Program-made: the position numbers and the translations under genes
Notes under the pieces: model-generated
Told to the model about the DNA's origin: nothing
What the model saw: only the letters and a program-made list of their open reading frames with translations
Database searches by the model: none
NCBI GenBank assembly: GCA_016124535.1
Contig: WGNK01000020.1
Location: 124,001-188,000, forward strand
Reading direction: 5' to 3'
DNA from: Azospirillum sp.
Lineage (GTDB): Bacteria; Pseudomonadota; Alphaproteobacteria; Azospirillales; Azospirillaceae
Length of the DNA: 64,000 bases
In this document: positions 26,634-34,040 of the stretch, in pieces
Layout of the letters: every line of letters begins with the position of its first letter
Numbering within the stretch: position 1 is the stretch's first letter

Positions 26634-26890
26634 CGCATCACGCCAACCAAACCGAAGGCGATGGCAACGATGCCGGCGTTGATTGCCAGAACCGAGCCGA
26701 TGATCTGAATCAGGGTTGGAAGTTGAGAAATGCGGCCTTTGAGTTCCGCCGTATCCTCCCCCTGTTTCCGCTGGGCATCGGCCAACCGGCGTTGCTCGGC
26801 CTGGATGTCCTTCAGAATCGGCTCGAGCCGCCGGAGGATTTCCAGGGATTCATCGGATCGGTTGGACTGGCGCTGACCTGGGGTGTTCAT
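26624..26890 (-). CDS. Small membrane-anchored coiled-coil protein
   Basis: 88 residues. The N-terminal 60 form a charged coiled coil (ILRRLEPILKDIQAEQRRLAD); residues about 63-85 are one hydrophobic helix (IGSVLAINAGIVAIAFGLVG) followed by RSL. The topology resembles XhlA/DUF1640-type phage membrane proteins. It opposes the tail operon and begins the accessory patch 26.6-29.4 kb, so it may act during lysogeny. Confidence 0.65.
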   Translation of the reverse strand: MNTPGQRQSNRSDESLEILRRLEPILKDIQAEQRRLADAQRKQGEDTAELKGRISQLPTLIQIIGSVLAINAGIVAIAFGLVGVMRSL

Positions 26891-26962
26891 GGTGATTTCC
26901 CTTCAGCATCAATGATCCTACACATTCCGATTTCCGTCAACGTCGTGATGGGAGAGTGAGCC

Positions 26963-27259
26963 ATGACCGAGAAAATCCAAATAGGTCCCGAACTCGACGC
27001 CGCAGTGGCCCGCGCCGTGTTTGGCATGTCGGACGAGAAAATCGAGCGGCTGCGCAAGCGCGGCAGGTTGCCGAAGTATTCCTGGAACCACCAGCACTCG
27101 CTGCGAATCGTTGAGCATTTCTGGCGACGGCGCGCGCGCGATAACAACGATCAACAGGCAGAGCGATTCTGCCAATGGTTCCAGGATAATTTTGAAGACT
27201 CACTACAGCACAATGGACTTCTTAGCACTATGATGATAACCAGCATGCCATTTTTTTGA
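26963..27259 (+). CDS. Hypothetical protein of 98 residues
   Basis: Start ATG with GGGAGAG 7 nt upstream. Charged helices (EKIERLRKRGRLPK, VEHFWRRRARDNND), possibly a DNA- or RNA-binding helical protein; the last 25 residues are less typical and the C-terminus may be frayed. GC content is lower than neighbours. No family recognised. Confidence 0.5.
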   Translation: MTEKIQIGPELDAAVARAVFGMSDEKIERLRKRGRLPKYSWNHQHSLRIVEHFWRRRARDNNDQQAERFCQWFQDNFEDSLQHNGLLSTMMITSMPFF

Positions 27260-27271
27260 TGTGACGCAGCA

Positions 27272-27478
27272 TTATTTGCTGTCGGTGCAGTGCCATGAGA
27301 CTATTGTCATGACGTGTTGATAGCCAATTCTTCTTGCCAGAGCCGGATTGCTGCATTCTAGTTCGGTGAAGAATGGTTCCCCATGCTTTTGTAGTTGCAT
27401 ATCTTTTGGTCTTGACAGCCCCAGTCTAAGAACTTCGTCGGAATCCAGCCTCCGCTGAGCCGCCCCAGTCAGTTTCAC
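27272..27478 (-). CDS. Doubtful short open frame, 68 residues
   Basis: Reads MKLTGAAQRRLDSDEVLRLGLSR and contains EPFFTELECSNPALARRIGY. Composition is protein-like, but there is no clear ribosome site or family. It fills an otherwise empty 256-bp stretch (27260-27515). May be a relic. Confidence 0.25.
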   Translation of the reverse strand: MKLTGAAQRRLDSDEVLRLGLSRPKDMQLQKHGEPFFTELECSNPALARRIGYQHVMTIVSWHCTDSK

Positions 27479-27515
27479 CCGCCCCTCCGTGGTCGTTCGA
27501 CCGCACGGTCGGGCG

Positions 27516-27743
27516 CTATTTGCCGGAAGGCGAGTCGGAAAGCTCGACTCCGCGCTCGGTGAACCGGACGCCGGCCGCTTCGAGCGCGCGCTGGATGGCA
27601 GATAGATTTGCCGGAATGGGCGAGCGCCTGCCTTTTTCGAAATGGCTAATTGTTCGCAAACTTACCCCAGATGCCGCGGCCAATCCAGGCTGCGTCATCT
27701 CTATCAGGCCACGGGCCGCCCTACATTGTGCAGATGTGATCAT
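27516..27743 (-). CDS. Xre-family helix-turn-helix regulator
   Basis: 75 residues, a single HTH domain: QCRAARGLIEMTQPGLAAASGVSLRTISHFEKG, where the recognition helix is SLRTISHFEKG. Short one-domain Xre regulators of this kind are common in alphaproteobacterial prophages. It is divergent from the Rha-like gene; repeats in the gap (27809-27835) may be its operator. Confidence 0.75.
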   Translation of the reverse strand: MITSAQCRAARGLIEMTQPGLAAASGVSLRTISHFEKGRRSPIPANLSAIQRALEAAGVRFTERGVELSDSPSGK

Positions 27744-27808
27744 AAATACCCAAATGGGGCACTTTTTTCCAAAGTGTCAAGTGATTAAAAAGACCCATTG
27801 CTATAAAC

Positions 27809-27835
27809 TAGCACATGTGCCATAAAATAGCACAT
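27809..27835. promoter_or_regulatory. TAGCACAT repeats between Xre and Rha genes
   Basis: TAGCACAT occurs at 27809-27816 and 27828-27835; the first copy extends into a perfect 10-bp palindrome GCACATGTGC (27811-27820). A possible -10 box TAAAAT (27823-27828) lies between the copies. The DNA is AT-rich. Likely operator for the divergent pair. Confidence 0.5.
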
Positions 27836-27904
27836 AGCGCGGACAGAGGGGTGCAGACACACCCCGCCGCCCTGACCATCCAAACCACCCAAACGAGGCA
27901 TAAA

Positions 27905-28999
27905 ATGGCTGAAGCAAACGTAACCCCGTTGCCGACCAGCGGCAACCCTCCCGTCGTGTTCGTTCGTGACGGCGCGGCGTTCGCCGGAAGCCGGGACGTG
28001 GCGACCTTCTTCGAGAAACGGCACGAACATGTTCTGGATGCGATCGATAACCTTTTGAAAACAAACATCACCGAAAATTCGGTTATGGGCAAAATGCTGG
28101 TCGAGCATGTTGACCCTCGCCCAAAAGAGAACCCCGGCCGCCCGTTGCGCTCCTTCGACCTAACCCGCGACGGCTTCGCCCTCCTAGCGATGGGCTTCAC
28201 CGGGCCGAAGGCTCTGGCGTTCAAGCTCCGCTATATCGAGCAGTTCAACGCGATGGAAGCGGCGCTTCGGGCGGCCCCCGCCGCCCTGTCCACCATCCCG
28301 GCGCCGAAGTCGATCACGGACCTGCGCAAGCTGAGCCTGGCGATCTTGGCGATCAGCAAGGCGGCCGGGCCGGTCGCGGCTCGGGCGCTGCTGCGCCAGT
28401 GCGGCGTTGACGCGCCGGAACCTGCCGTCGCCGCCTCGGAATCGAGTCAGCGGAAGCGGAGCGCCAAGCCGCCGGTCTCCGCTCCAACCGACCCGTTCCG
28501 CCAGCAATTTCTGGCAAAGCTCCAGGCGTTCGCGGCCACAGTCTCCGATACCTCGATGAACGAGATCGCGGCCGGCGCCTTTGGAATCGAGCCCGAACAA
28601 TTCTCGCATGCCGATCACTTGCTGGCTGGCGCCATGCTGCGGTCTTTGGGGTGGGTCAAGTATATCGCAAATGGTCCCGGCCTGCGGAAGCGCTGGCGCC
28701 GGGTGCCTGGGAACCTGGCCATTGGAGTGGTTGGGCGGGCCATTGCTTCGGCATCGGAGGCGGCCCCGCGCCAGACCTCCACGATCGGCCATGAGGATGT
28801 GTTCGCCGTCATCAAATCGGCGGGCGCTACCGGCATCGCCAAGAACAGGGTGACCGACAGAACGCGCCACCTGACCTCGATCGAGCGTGACGCGATCCTG
28901 AGTGAGTTGGCCGGGGCCGGCAGGATTGCCGTCAAATCAGTTCGGCAGGGGCACGGCGGTCCCCGCACGCAAATGCTCACCGCGGTCAAAATGCGTTGA
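27905..28999 (+). CDS. Rha-family phage regulatory protein
   Basis: 364 residues from the ATG at 27905 (a GTG/ATG further upstream lies in the operator region). Residues about 15-125 match the Rha domain: FVRDGAAFAGSRDVATFFEKRHEHVLDAI ... RSFDLTRDGFALLAMGFTG and ALAFKLRYIEQFN. Rha proteins interfere with phage growth in certain hosts. Residues 185-275 look like a winged-helix segment (LLAGAMLRSLGWVKY). It is forward-facing within the accessory patch. Confidence 0.75.
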   Translation: MAEANVTPLPTSGNPPVVFVRDGAAFAGSRDVATFFEKRHEHVLDAIDNLLKTNITENSVMGKMLVEHVDPRPKENPGRPLRSFDLTRDGFALLAMGFTGPKALAFKLRYIEQFNAMEAALRAAPAALSTIPAPKSITDLRKLSLAILAISKAAGPVAARALLRQCGVDAPEPAVAASESSQRKRSAKPPVSAPTDPFRQQFLAKLQAFAATVSDTSMNEIAAGAFGIEPEQFSHADHLLAGAMLRSLGWVKYIANGPGLRKRWRRVPGNLAIGVVGRAIASASEAAPRQTSTIGHEDVFAVIKSAGATGIAKNRVTDRTRHLTSIERDAILSELAGAGRIAVKSVRQGHGGPRTQMLTAVKMR

Positions 29000-29051
29000 C
29001 CAGAGTCCCGTTCTGTTCTAGGAACGAACTCTCTGAAAAAGGAATATTGGC

Positions 29052-29387
29052 ATGGCGCAAGGATATGTTTCCACGGCTGAGAGCATGCTGGTCGAATGGC
29101 GCCGGGCCGTCGCCAAGGCAGAATGTGCCGATGCCGCTTCGTTGGCGGCCTACCGGAGCGATGCTGGGCCGGCGGCCTTGGCGGAACTGGACCGAGACGA
29201 CGACGATGCCAACCGGGCGCTCGGGCTTGTCACCGAGCGCATTAACGCCATCAAGGTCACCGGCTCAGATGTGGCCCTGCTCAGGTTGATCGTGGCGACG
29301 CACGATCTGCGGCACGTCCTCGCCCGAGAGGGAAATGAGGCGGTTGCCGCCACGCTCGATGAACTTGCGGTGTTCCTGCGAGGGTAG
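29052..29387 (+). CDS. Hypothetical 111-residue helical protein
   Basis: ATG preceded by AAGGA. Mostly helical and Ala-rich (AECADAASLAAYRSDAG ... HDLRHVLAREGNEAVAATLDELAVFL). Family unknown. Last gene of the accessory patch, followed by a strong terminator. Confidence 0.55.
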   Translation: MAQGYVSTAESMLVEWRRAVAKAECADAASLAAYRSDAGPAALAELDRDDDDANRALGLVTERINAIKVTGSDVALLRLIVATHDLRHVLAREGNEAVAATLDELAVFLRG

Positions 29388-29391
29388 GAGA

Positions 29392-29431
29392 ACGCGGAGC
29401 CACGGTCAGCGCCGTGGCTCCGCGTGTTTTT
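29392..29431 (+). terminator. Rho-independent terminator closing the accessory patch
   Basis: ACGCGGAGCCACGG (29392-29405) and CCGTGGCTCCGCGT (29412-29425) form a perfect 14-bp stem with a 6-nt loop, followed by a T-run at 29427-29431. The clearest intrinsic terminator in the window. Confidence 0.9.
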
Positions 29432-29458
29432 CCTAAAAAAGCCAATCTAATTAACCAA

Positions 29459-29482
29459 TCGTGACGCCTGGCGTCGTGACGC
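29459..29482 (+). promoter_or_regulatory. Two tandem TCGTGAC motifs (copies 5 and 6)
   Basis: TCGTGACGC at 29459-29467 and again at 29474-29482, 15 bp apart, between the terminator at 29431 and the ATG at 29495. The second copy ends 12 nt before the start. As at 15602, motif follows terminator. Confidence 0.6.
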
Positions 29483-29494
29483 GATGCTGCGGCC

Positions 29495-30622
29495 ATGCCA
29501 GCATCGCAAAAGCACCGGCAAATTGGATTTTTCTTGTGGGGCGCCGGCATCCCGGCGGCTTACATTTTCCACTTGCGCCCGGAGCAATTGAGCCGGAGCG
29601 AGCCAAGCCGGCTCACCGTGAACCAGACGCTTGGTGGCGCCTGGGCCGATGCGTTTGGGCGCGGCGTCTCGACCATCAACATCTCGGGCCACACCGGATG
29701 GCGCGGCGGCGCGTTTGGCGATGGCGCCTCGGCATTCTACGACCTTCGCGAGTCGTGCTTCGTCCAGTGGCACGACCAGCGGGAGGCCGCGGCTGCTGCC
29801 GGGACCGATCCCGATACCATCCAGCTCTATTTCGTCGATACCCTCGACGATATCTGCGCCCTGGTCGCGCCGAAGTCGTTCGCGCTGCAGCGGTCGAAGT
29901 CATCGCCGCTGCTCTACCGCTACCAGATTGCGCTGATTGTTCTGGACGACGCCAGCGCCGGCTCGGTCGTGGTTGACCTGATCGCGGGCAATCTGCGCGG
30001 AGCGTCGCGGTGGCTCGGGGCTCAGGTCGGCCTGGGGAATCTGATCGGCATCATCGGCGCGTTGGCCGACAACGCATCGAGCATCTACGGCGCGTTCGCC
30101 GACTCCGTCTCCGGCTATATGCTAAAATTCAGCGACCTCGTAGCGTTAACCGCCGATGTGGCGTCGGAATCGAAGGGCGTCCTGACCGACGCGGCAAAGC
30201 CTGTCGTGGGCGCCGCGCTCGCTGTCGCCGAAGCCGGACGGAACGGCCTCCGGGTCCTGGCGTCAGCCGAACCGCTCACTTCGAAGAAGGCAGAGATCAT
30301 GTCGGCGGCGGCGGCCTGCCATGATGCGCTCTGCTCGATCTCACATGGCTTTGCCGGGCGCGCCTATCTGTCGTTCGACGATTTATTCGGGGCGTCGACC
30401 TGCAGCTCGACCGCGGGCGGTCGGGCATGGTCCACCTATACCGAGAACCGCGCGAACCCGTTCTTCGCGCAATGGCCCCCCGTGGCATCTCGGCTGATCA
30501 TGTCGCCAGCGGCCCGTGATGCGATCACGCTGCTCCGGCGAGATCCTTTGGCGTCGGCCGGGGCTGGCGACGGCATCCCGGCCCTGCTGGGGACTATCGG
30601 CCGGGAAGTGGTGCTCACATGA
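29495..30622 (+). CDS. Baseplate protein, DNA-circularisation/gp53-like
   Basis: 375 residues. The N-terminal 150 residues (FLWGAGIPAAYIFHLRPEQL, NQTLGGAWADAFGRG, ISGHTGWRG) are a recognisable conserved block of baseplate proteins in large contractile-tailed prophages. The middle is Ala-rich and helical. The stop overlaps the next ATG by 4 nt, forming one baseplate operon 29495-33489. Confidence 0.6.
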   Translation: MPASQKHRQIGFFLWGAGIPAAYIFHLRPEQLSRSEPSRLTVNQTLGGAWADAFGRGVSTINISGHTGWRGGAFGDGASAFYDLRESCFVQWHDQREAAAAAGTDPDTIQLYFVDTLDDICALVAPKSFALQRSKSSPLLYRYQIALIVLDDASAGSVVVDLIAGNLRGASRWLGAQVGLGNLIGIIGALADNASSIYGAFADSVSGYMLKFSDLVALTADVASESKGVLTDAAKPVVGAALAVAEAGRNGLRVLASAEPLTSKKAEIMSAAAACHDALCSISHGFAGRAYLSFDDLFGASTCSSTAGGRAWSTYTENRANPFFAQWPPVASRLIMSPAARDAITLLRRDPLASAGAGDGIPALLGTIGREVVLT

Positions 30623-31230
30623 CCGTCAAAACGATCACGTCTTACCGGCGGGCGGAAACCCAGGTCGGCGATACCCTGCGCGACGTGGCGCTTCGGGAGC
30701 TGGGCGATGCGGCGCGATGGGCGGACTTGGCGGCGCTGAATGGGCTGCTCCCGCCATACCTGACCGACGATCCTGGGCAGGCCAGCGCTCGCGTGCTGTT
30801 GACCGGTGGCGCCGTCCTTGTGCCGGCCACGGCACCGACAGTGAGCGGCGTTGATGACCCTGACGGCGTGTTCGGGAAGGATGTCGGGCTCGACCGCGGC
30901 TCCCTGACCGTGACCGAGAATGGCGACCTGGCGACGCTGGCCGGCATCCCAAATCTTGACGCGGCACTCCAGCATCGCATTGAGACCAGACCCGGCGAGC
31001 TGATCTACCACCCGGACTATGGGTGCCGGGTCCACGAGCTGCTGGGCGGGAAGATGGCCGAAGCGGTTGATCGGCTGGCGGCAGCCATGGTTGACAGTGC
31101 GGTGCGGTCCGACCCGAGAATCAGCACCACGAAGCAGACCACGGCGACGATCGCGGGAGACGCCTTGCAGGCCAGCACCACCGCGATCACGATCGACGAC
31201 AAGCGGGTGACCGTCACATTGCCGAGGTAG
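30619..31230 (+). CDS. Baseplate wedge protein, gp25/W-like with LysM-like N-terminus
   Basis: 203 residues. Residues 1-75 look like a LysM-type unit (VGDTLRDVALRELGDAARWADLAALNG ... VLVPA). Residues 100-203 resemble gpW/gp25 baseplate wedge subunits (LDAALQHRIETRPGELIYHPDYG ... DPRI). The fusion suggests a wedge subunit that also contacts peptidoglycan or binds neighbours. It sits directly before baseplate J, the standard order. Confidence 0.7.
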   Translation: MTVKTITSYRRAETQVGDTLRDVALRELGDAARWADLAALNGLLPPYLTDDPGQASARVLLTGGAVLVPATAPTVSGVDDPDGVFGKDVGLDRGSLTVTENGDLATLAGIPNLDAALQHRIETRPGELIYHPDYGCRVHELLGGKMAEAVDRLAAAMVDSAVRSDPRISTTKQTTATIAGDALQASTTAITIDDKRVTVTLPR

Positions 31231-31234
31231 TAAG

Positions 31235-32335
31235 ATGGCATTTCAAATCAAAGACTTCCTAAGCATCGTGGCGTCGATGGTCAACCACATGCGGGCCGTG
31301 ACGGACAAAATCACGGACTACAATGTGGGCTCGGTGGCGCGGACCATGGTCGAGGCCCCGGCGGTCGAGATCGATGAACTCTATCAGCAAATGGTCCACG
31401 GCCTGACCGAGGCGATCCCGACCGCGATCTACCGCAGCTTCGACTTCCCGCTGATCGGCGCAATCCCGGCGTCGGGTGCCGTCAAGTTCTTGGTCAATCC
31501 CGCGCACACCCTGGATATCACGATCCCGGCCGGAACCCAGGTCGCATCAAAAACCAACGCCACCTATCTGACCGTGGCAGAGGCAGTCGTGCCGGTCGGG
31601 ATCGCCTCGACCGACGTCCTGGTCGCCGCAGAGATTGCCGGGCCGATCGGCAACGCCCTGCCAGGAACCGTCACGCGCCTGGTGAGTTCGGTTTCCGGCG
31701 TCACGTCTGTGACCAACGCCGATGCACTGATCAATGGTCGCGACGTTGAAACCGACGACGAGCGGCGGCTTCGGTTCGCCGAGTACATCCGGAGCCTCGC
31801 GCGCGGCACAATCGGTGCGCTGGTCTACGGCGCCAAGCTGGCGCAGGTGACCGACCCGGTGAGCGGCGCCATCCTGGAGCGCGTTGCCCGCGTCTCGGTC
31901 GAAGAAACCCGCGGGCACGTCAACCTCTACGTCCACAACGGCACCGGCAACACCAGCGCCGATCTGCTGCAGCTTGTGCGCGACAAGATCGAGGGCTCCG
32001 AGGATAGCGGCGGCACGCTGCTCGCCGGCTACCGACCGGCCGGTATGCGGGTCGATGTACTGACCCTGAATGAGGTCCCGGTCGATGTTGACGTGATCGC
32101 ACAGGTCGCCACAATTTACCGGACCGACGATACCGAGGCGCAGATCGTCACGGCGCTGTCGCGCGTCATCCGCGCCACGCTGTCCGGCGGATTGCTTCGG
32201 CCGGTCGACCTGATCAATGCCGTGCTCGGCGTCTCGCGCGTCTCGGGTGGCGAGATATCCTCGCCAACCCTGACCACGTACTGCCCGGCCGATTCCGTGC
32301 TGGTCCCCGGCGCCATCACGGTGACCTGGCAATGA
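31235..32335 (+). CDS. Baseplate J-like protein
   Basis: 366 residues. Conserved J features: IDELYQQMVHGLTEAIPTAIY, the EIAGPIGNALPGTVTRLVS strand region, NGRDVETDDERRLRFAEYIR and the C-terminal PADSVLVPGAITVTW. Baseplate J subunits form the outer wedge ring with gp25 and tail protein I. It overlaps the following gene by 4 nt. Confidence 0.85.
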   Translation: MAFQIKDFLSIVASMVNHMRAVTDKITDYNVGSVARTMVEAPAVEIDELYQQMVHGLTEAIPTAIYRSFDFPLIGAIPASGAVKFLVNPAHTLDITIPAGTQVASKTNATYLTVAEAVVPVGIASTDVLVAAEIAGPIGNALPGTVTRLVSSVSGVTSVTNADALINGRDVETDDERRLRFAEYIRSLARGTIGALVYGAKLAQVTDPVSGAILERVARVSVEETRGHVNLYVHNGTGNTSADLLQLVRDKIEGSEDSGGTLLAGYRPAGMRVDVLTLNEVPVDVDVIAQVATIYRTDDTEAQIVTALSRVIRATLSGGLLRPVDLINAVLGVSRVSGGEISSPTLTTYCPADSVLVPGAITVTWQ

Positions 32336-33489
32336 GAGGGGTCATTGACCGGCTGGCGGGTCGGCTCAACCGGGTCTTTGACAAGACGCCGCAAAAGGTA
32401 CTGGCGTTGCGAGTCCGGTCCGACGGCGGGCTGGCCTGGCTGATCGCTGCCGATGTCCTGACCGTATCCCGGCCTGGCCTGGCCGATCTGGCGCTCGATC
32501 TGGCCGACGTGACGCTGGCAGAATTGCGGGATGTCCTGCTGGATGCCGGGTGCGATATCGTCCATGAGGCCGATGGAGCCACGCTGGCGCTGTCGGCCCT
32601 AACCCTGCTCGACGGGTGGGGCGACCAGGACGTCAGCAACGGCGACCACCTCTATGCCTACAGCTCGCTGCTGTGGTCCTGGCTCGATGCGGTGGGCCGC
32701 GAACTCGGAGATGCCAAGGACTCGATCGTCGAAATGCTCCAGAACATGACCCTGACCACTTCGCATACGGAGTGGACGGATATGTGGGGCGCCTATTTCA
32801 ACTGCGTTCGCCGGCCGGCAGAAAGTGACTCCGCGCTCTCGGATCGCATTGCCTATGAGCTTCGCCGTGCGCGGTCGAATCCGGTGGCGATGAGAGCCAG
32901 TATCAAGCACATCCTCGGATTCAATGTCGAGATTCGCGAACCGTGGCGCGAAATGATGATGCTGAGCGGGTCTGTGCTCGGAGAGGGGCACCTCCCTGAT
33001 GCCATAGAGTTTTGCTACCACACTGCGCAAGCCGTGAGTCGGGAGTTTATTGACCTCGTTGCGGTCGAGGCCGAAATTGATGCCGATCGTCCGGCTGGCA
33101 CAATCATGCTGCCGGCGGCAATTCAGCCATGGCCATGGGTGATCGACGTCAATGGCGATGTTTCGATCAGCATGTACGGCGAGAGCACTCACGCCGAAAT
33201 AATAGACACCAGAGATAGCAAAAACCTATCAATAAATTTGGCGCTTAGTGATAGCACACAGGCGCTAAATTTCGCTATATACTTGCTAGAGATCGAAAAT
33301 ATTCCCATTAATCTCGGCGATGCTGGGCTCGCTCCCGAGCTGTACGGCGGTCTCCAGGCGCAGTCACTCTATAGCATTCGCATCCCCCCCGTCACGTCGG
33401 GGTTGTGGCTTGGCGGGTGGGGGTGGCAAACCTGGGATGACGTCGGGTATGGCGTGCCAACCATATCAATGACCCAATCGACCTTTTGA
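32332..33489 (+). CDS. Tail protein I-like baseplate/fibre connector
   Basis: 385 residues, directly after baseplate J as gpI is in P2-like phages. The N-terminal domain contains LNRVFDKTPQKVLALR and the block HTEWTDMWGAYFNCVRRPAESDSALSDRI. The C-terminal third (33180-33330) is AT-richer and beta-rich and probably receives the tail fibre. Confidence 0.6.
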   Translation: MRGVIDRLAGRLNRVFDKTPQKVLALRVRSDGGLAWLIAADVLTVSRPGLADLALDLADVTLAELRDVLLDAGCDIVHEADGATLALSALTLLDGWGDQDVSNGDHLYAYSSLLWSWLDAVGRELGDAKDSIVEMLQNMTLTTSHTEWTDMWGAYFNCVRRPAESDSALSDRIAYELRRARSNPVAMRASIKHILGFNVEIREPWREMMMLSGSVLGEGHLPDAIEFCYHTAQAVSREFIDLVAVEAEIDADRPAGTIMLPAAIQPWPWVIDVNGDVSISMYGESTHAEIIDTRDSKNLSINLALSDSTQALNFAIYLLEIENIPINLGDAGLAPELYGGLQAQSLYSIRIPPVTSGLWLGGWGWQTWDDVGYGVPTISMTQSTF

Positions 33490-33504
33490 GCCGTCGATAC
33501 GAAG

Positions 33505-33513
33505 TCGTGACGC
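33505..33513 (+). promoter_or_regulatory. TCGTGAC motif copy 7, before the fibre genes
   Basis: TCGTGACGC followed by GATGCTTTGCCGG, nearly the same downstream bases as copy 8 at 38939. It precedes the ATG at 33549 by 35 nt. Confidence 0.5.
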
Positions 33514-33548
33514 GATGCTTTGCCGGCTGATGATGGCAGGGGGCGCGG

Positions 33549-34031
33549 ATGGCGGTAATGGTGACCAGGGGGAAGACGGCCTTCGCGATTGCCTTGGCTG
33601 CTCGTCCGCTGCATCTGGCTTGGGGGGCGGGTGACCCCGCCTGGGACACCACGCCAGTTACCGAGCCACTAAATGCCACCGGCCTGGTGGCCGAGCTGGG
33701 GCGGCGCGCCCCCGGCGTGCTCGAATACTGCACCCCGCTTGTTGGGGGCTCAATCGTTGTACCAAACGGCTCGTTCCAGCCCTCGGGCGCCGCAACCAAC
33801 TGCATCCACTTTGTGTTCTATTTTGATTACCTTGACGCGCCGGACGGAGTTATTCGCGAGTTGGGCCTATTTGCCGGGACGGAAATATCTGGGTCCGTTC
33901 CAGGAGGTCAGACCTATTTTCAGCCAGGCGATGTCCTGGATGCTGGCGATCTGCTGGCGCTCCAGAGAATTGGTAAGATCAACCGAACATCCGCCATCCG
34001 GCAATCCTTTGAATTTGTGCTCGTGATTTAG
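33549..34031 (+). CDS. Hypothetical tail fibre-module protein
   Basis: 160 residues with a GGGGGC ribosome site. Beta-rich (NCIHFVFYFDYLDAPDGVIRELGLFAG) with no known catalytic motif. The pattern 'VIRELGLF' recalls proteins that link baseplate to fibres. The next gene starts at or just after its stop. Confidence 0.5.
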   Translation: MAVMVTRGKTAFAIALAARPLHLAWGAGDPAWDTTPVTEPLNATGLVAELGRRAPGVLEYCTPLVGGSIVVPNGSFQPSGAATNCIHFVFYFDYLDAPDGVIRELGLFAGTEISGSVPGGQTYFQPGDVLDAGDLLALQRIGKINRTSAIRQSFEFVLVI

Positions 34032-34040
34032 GTGATAAAA

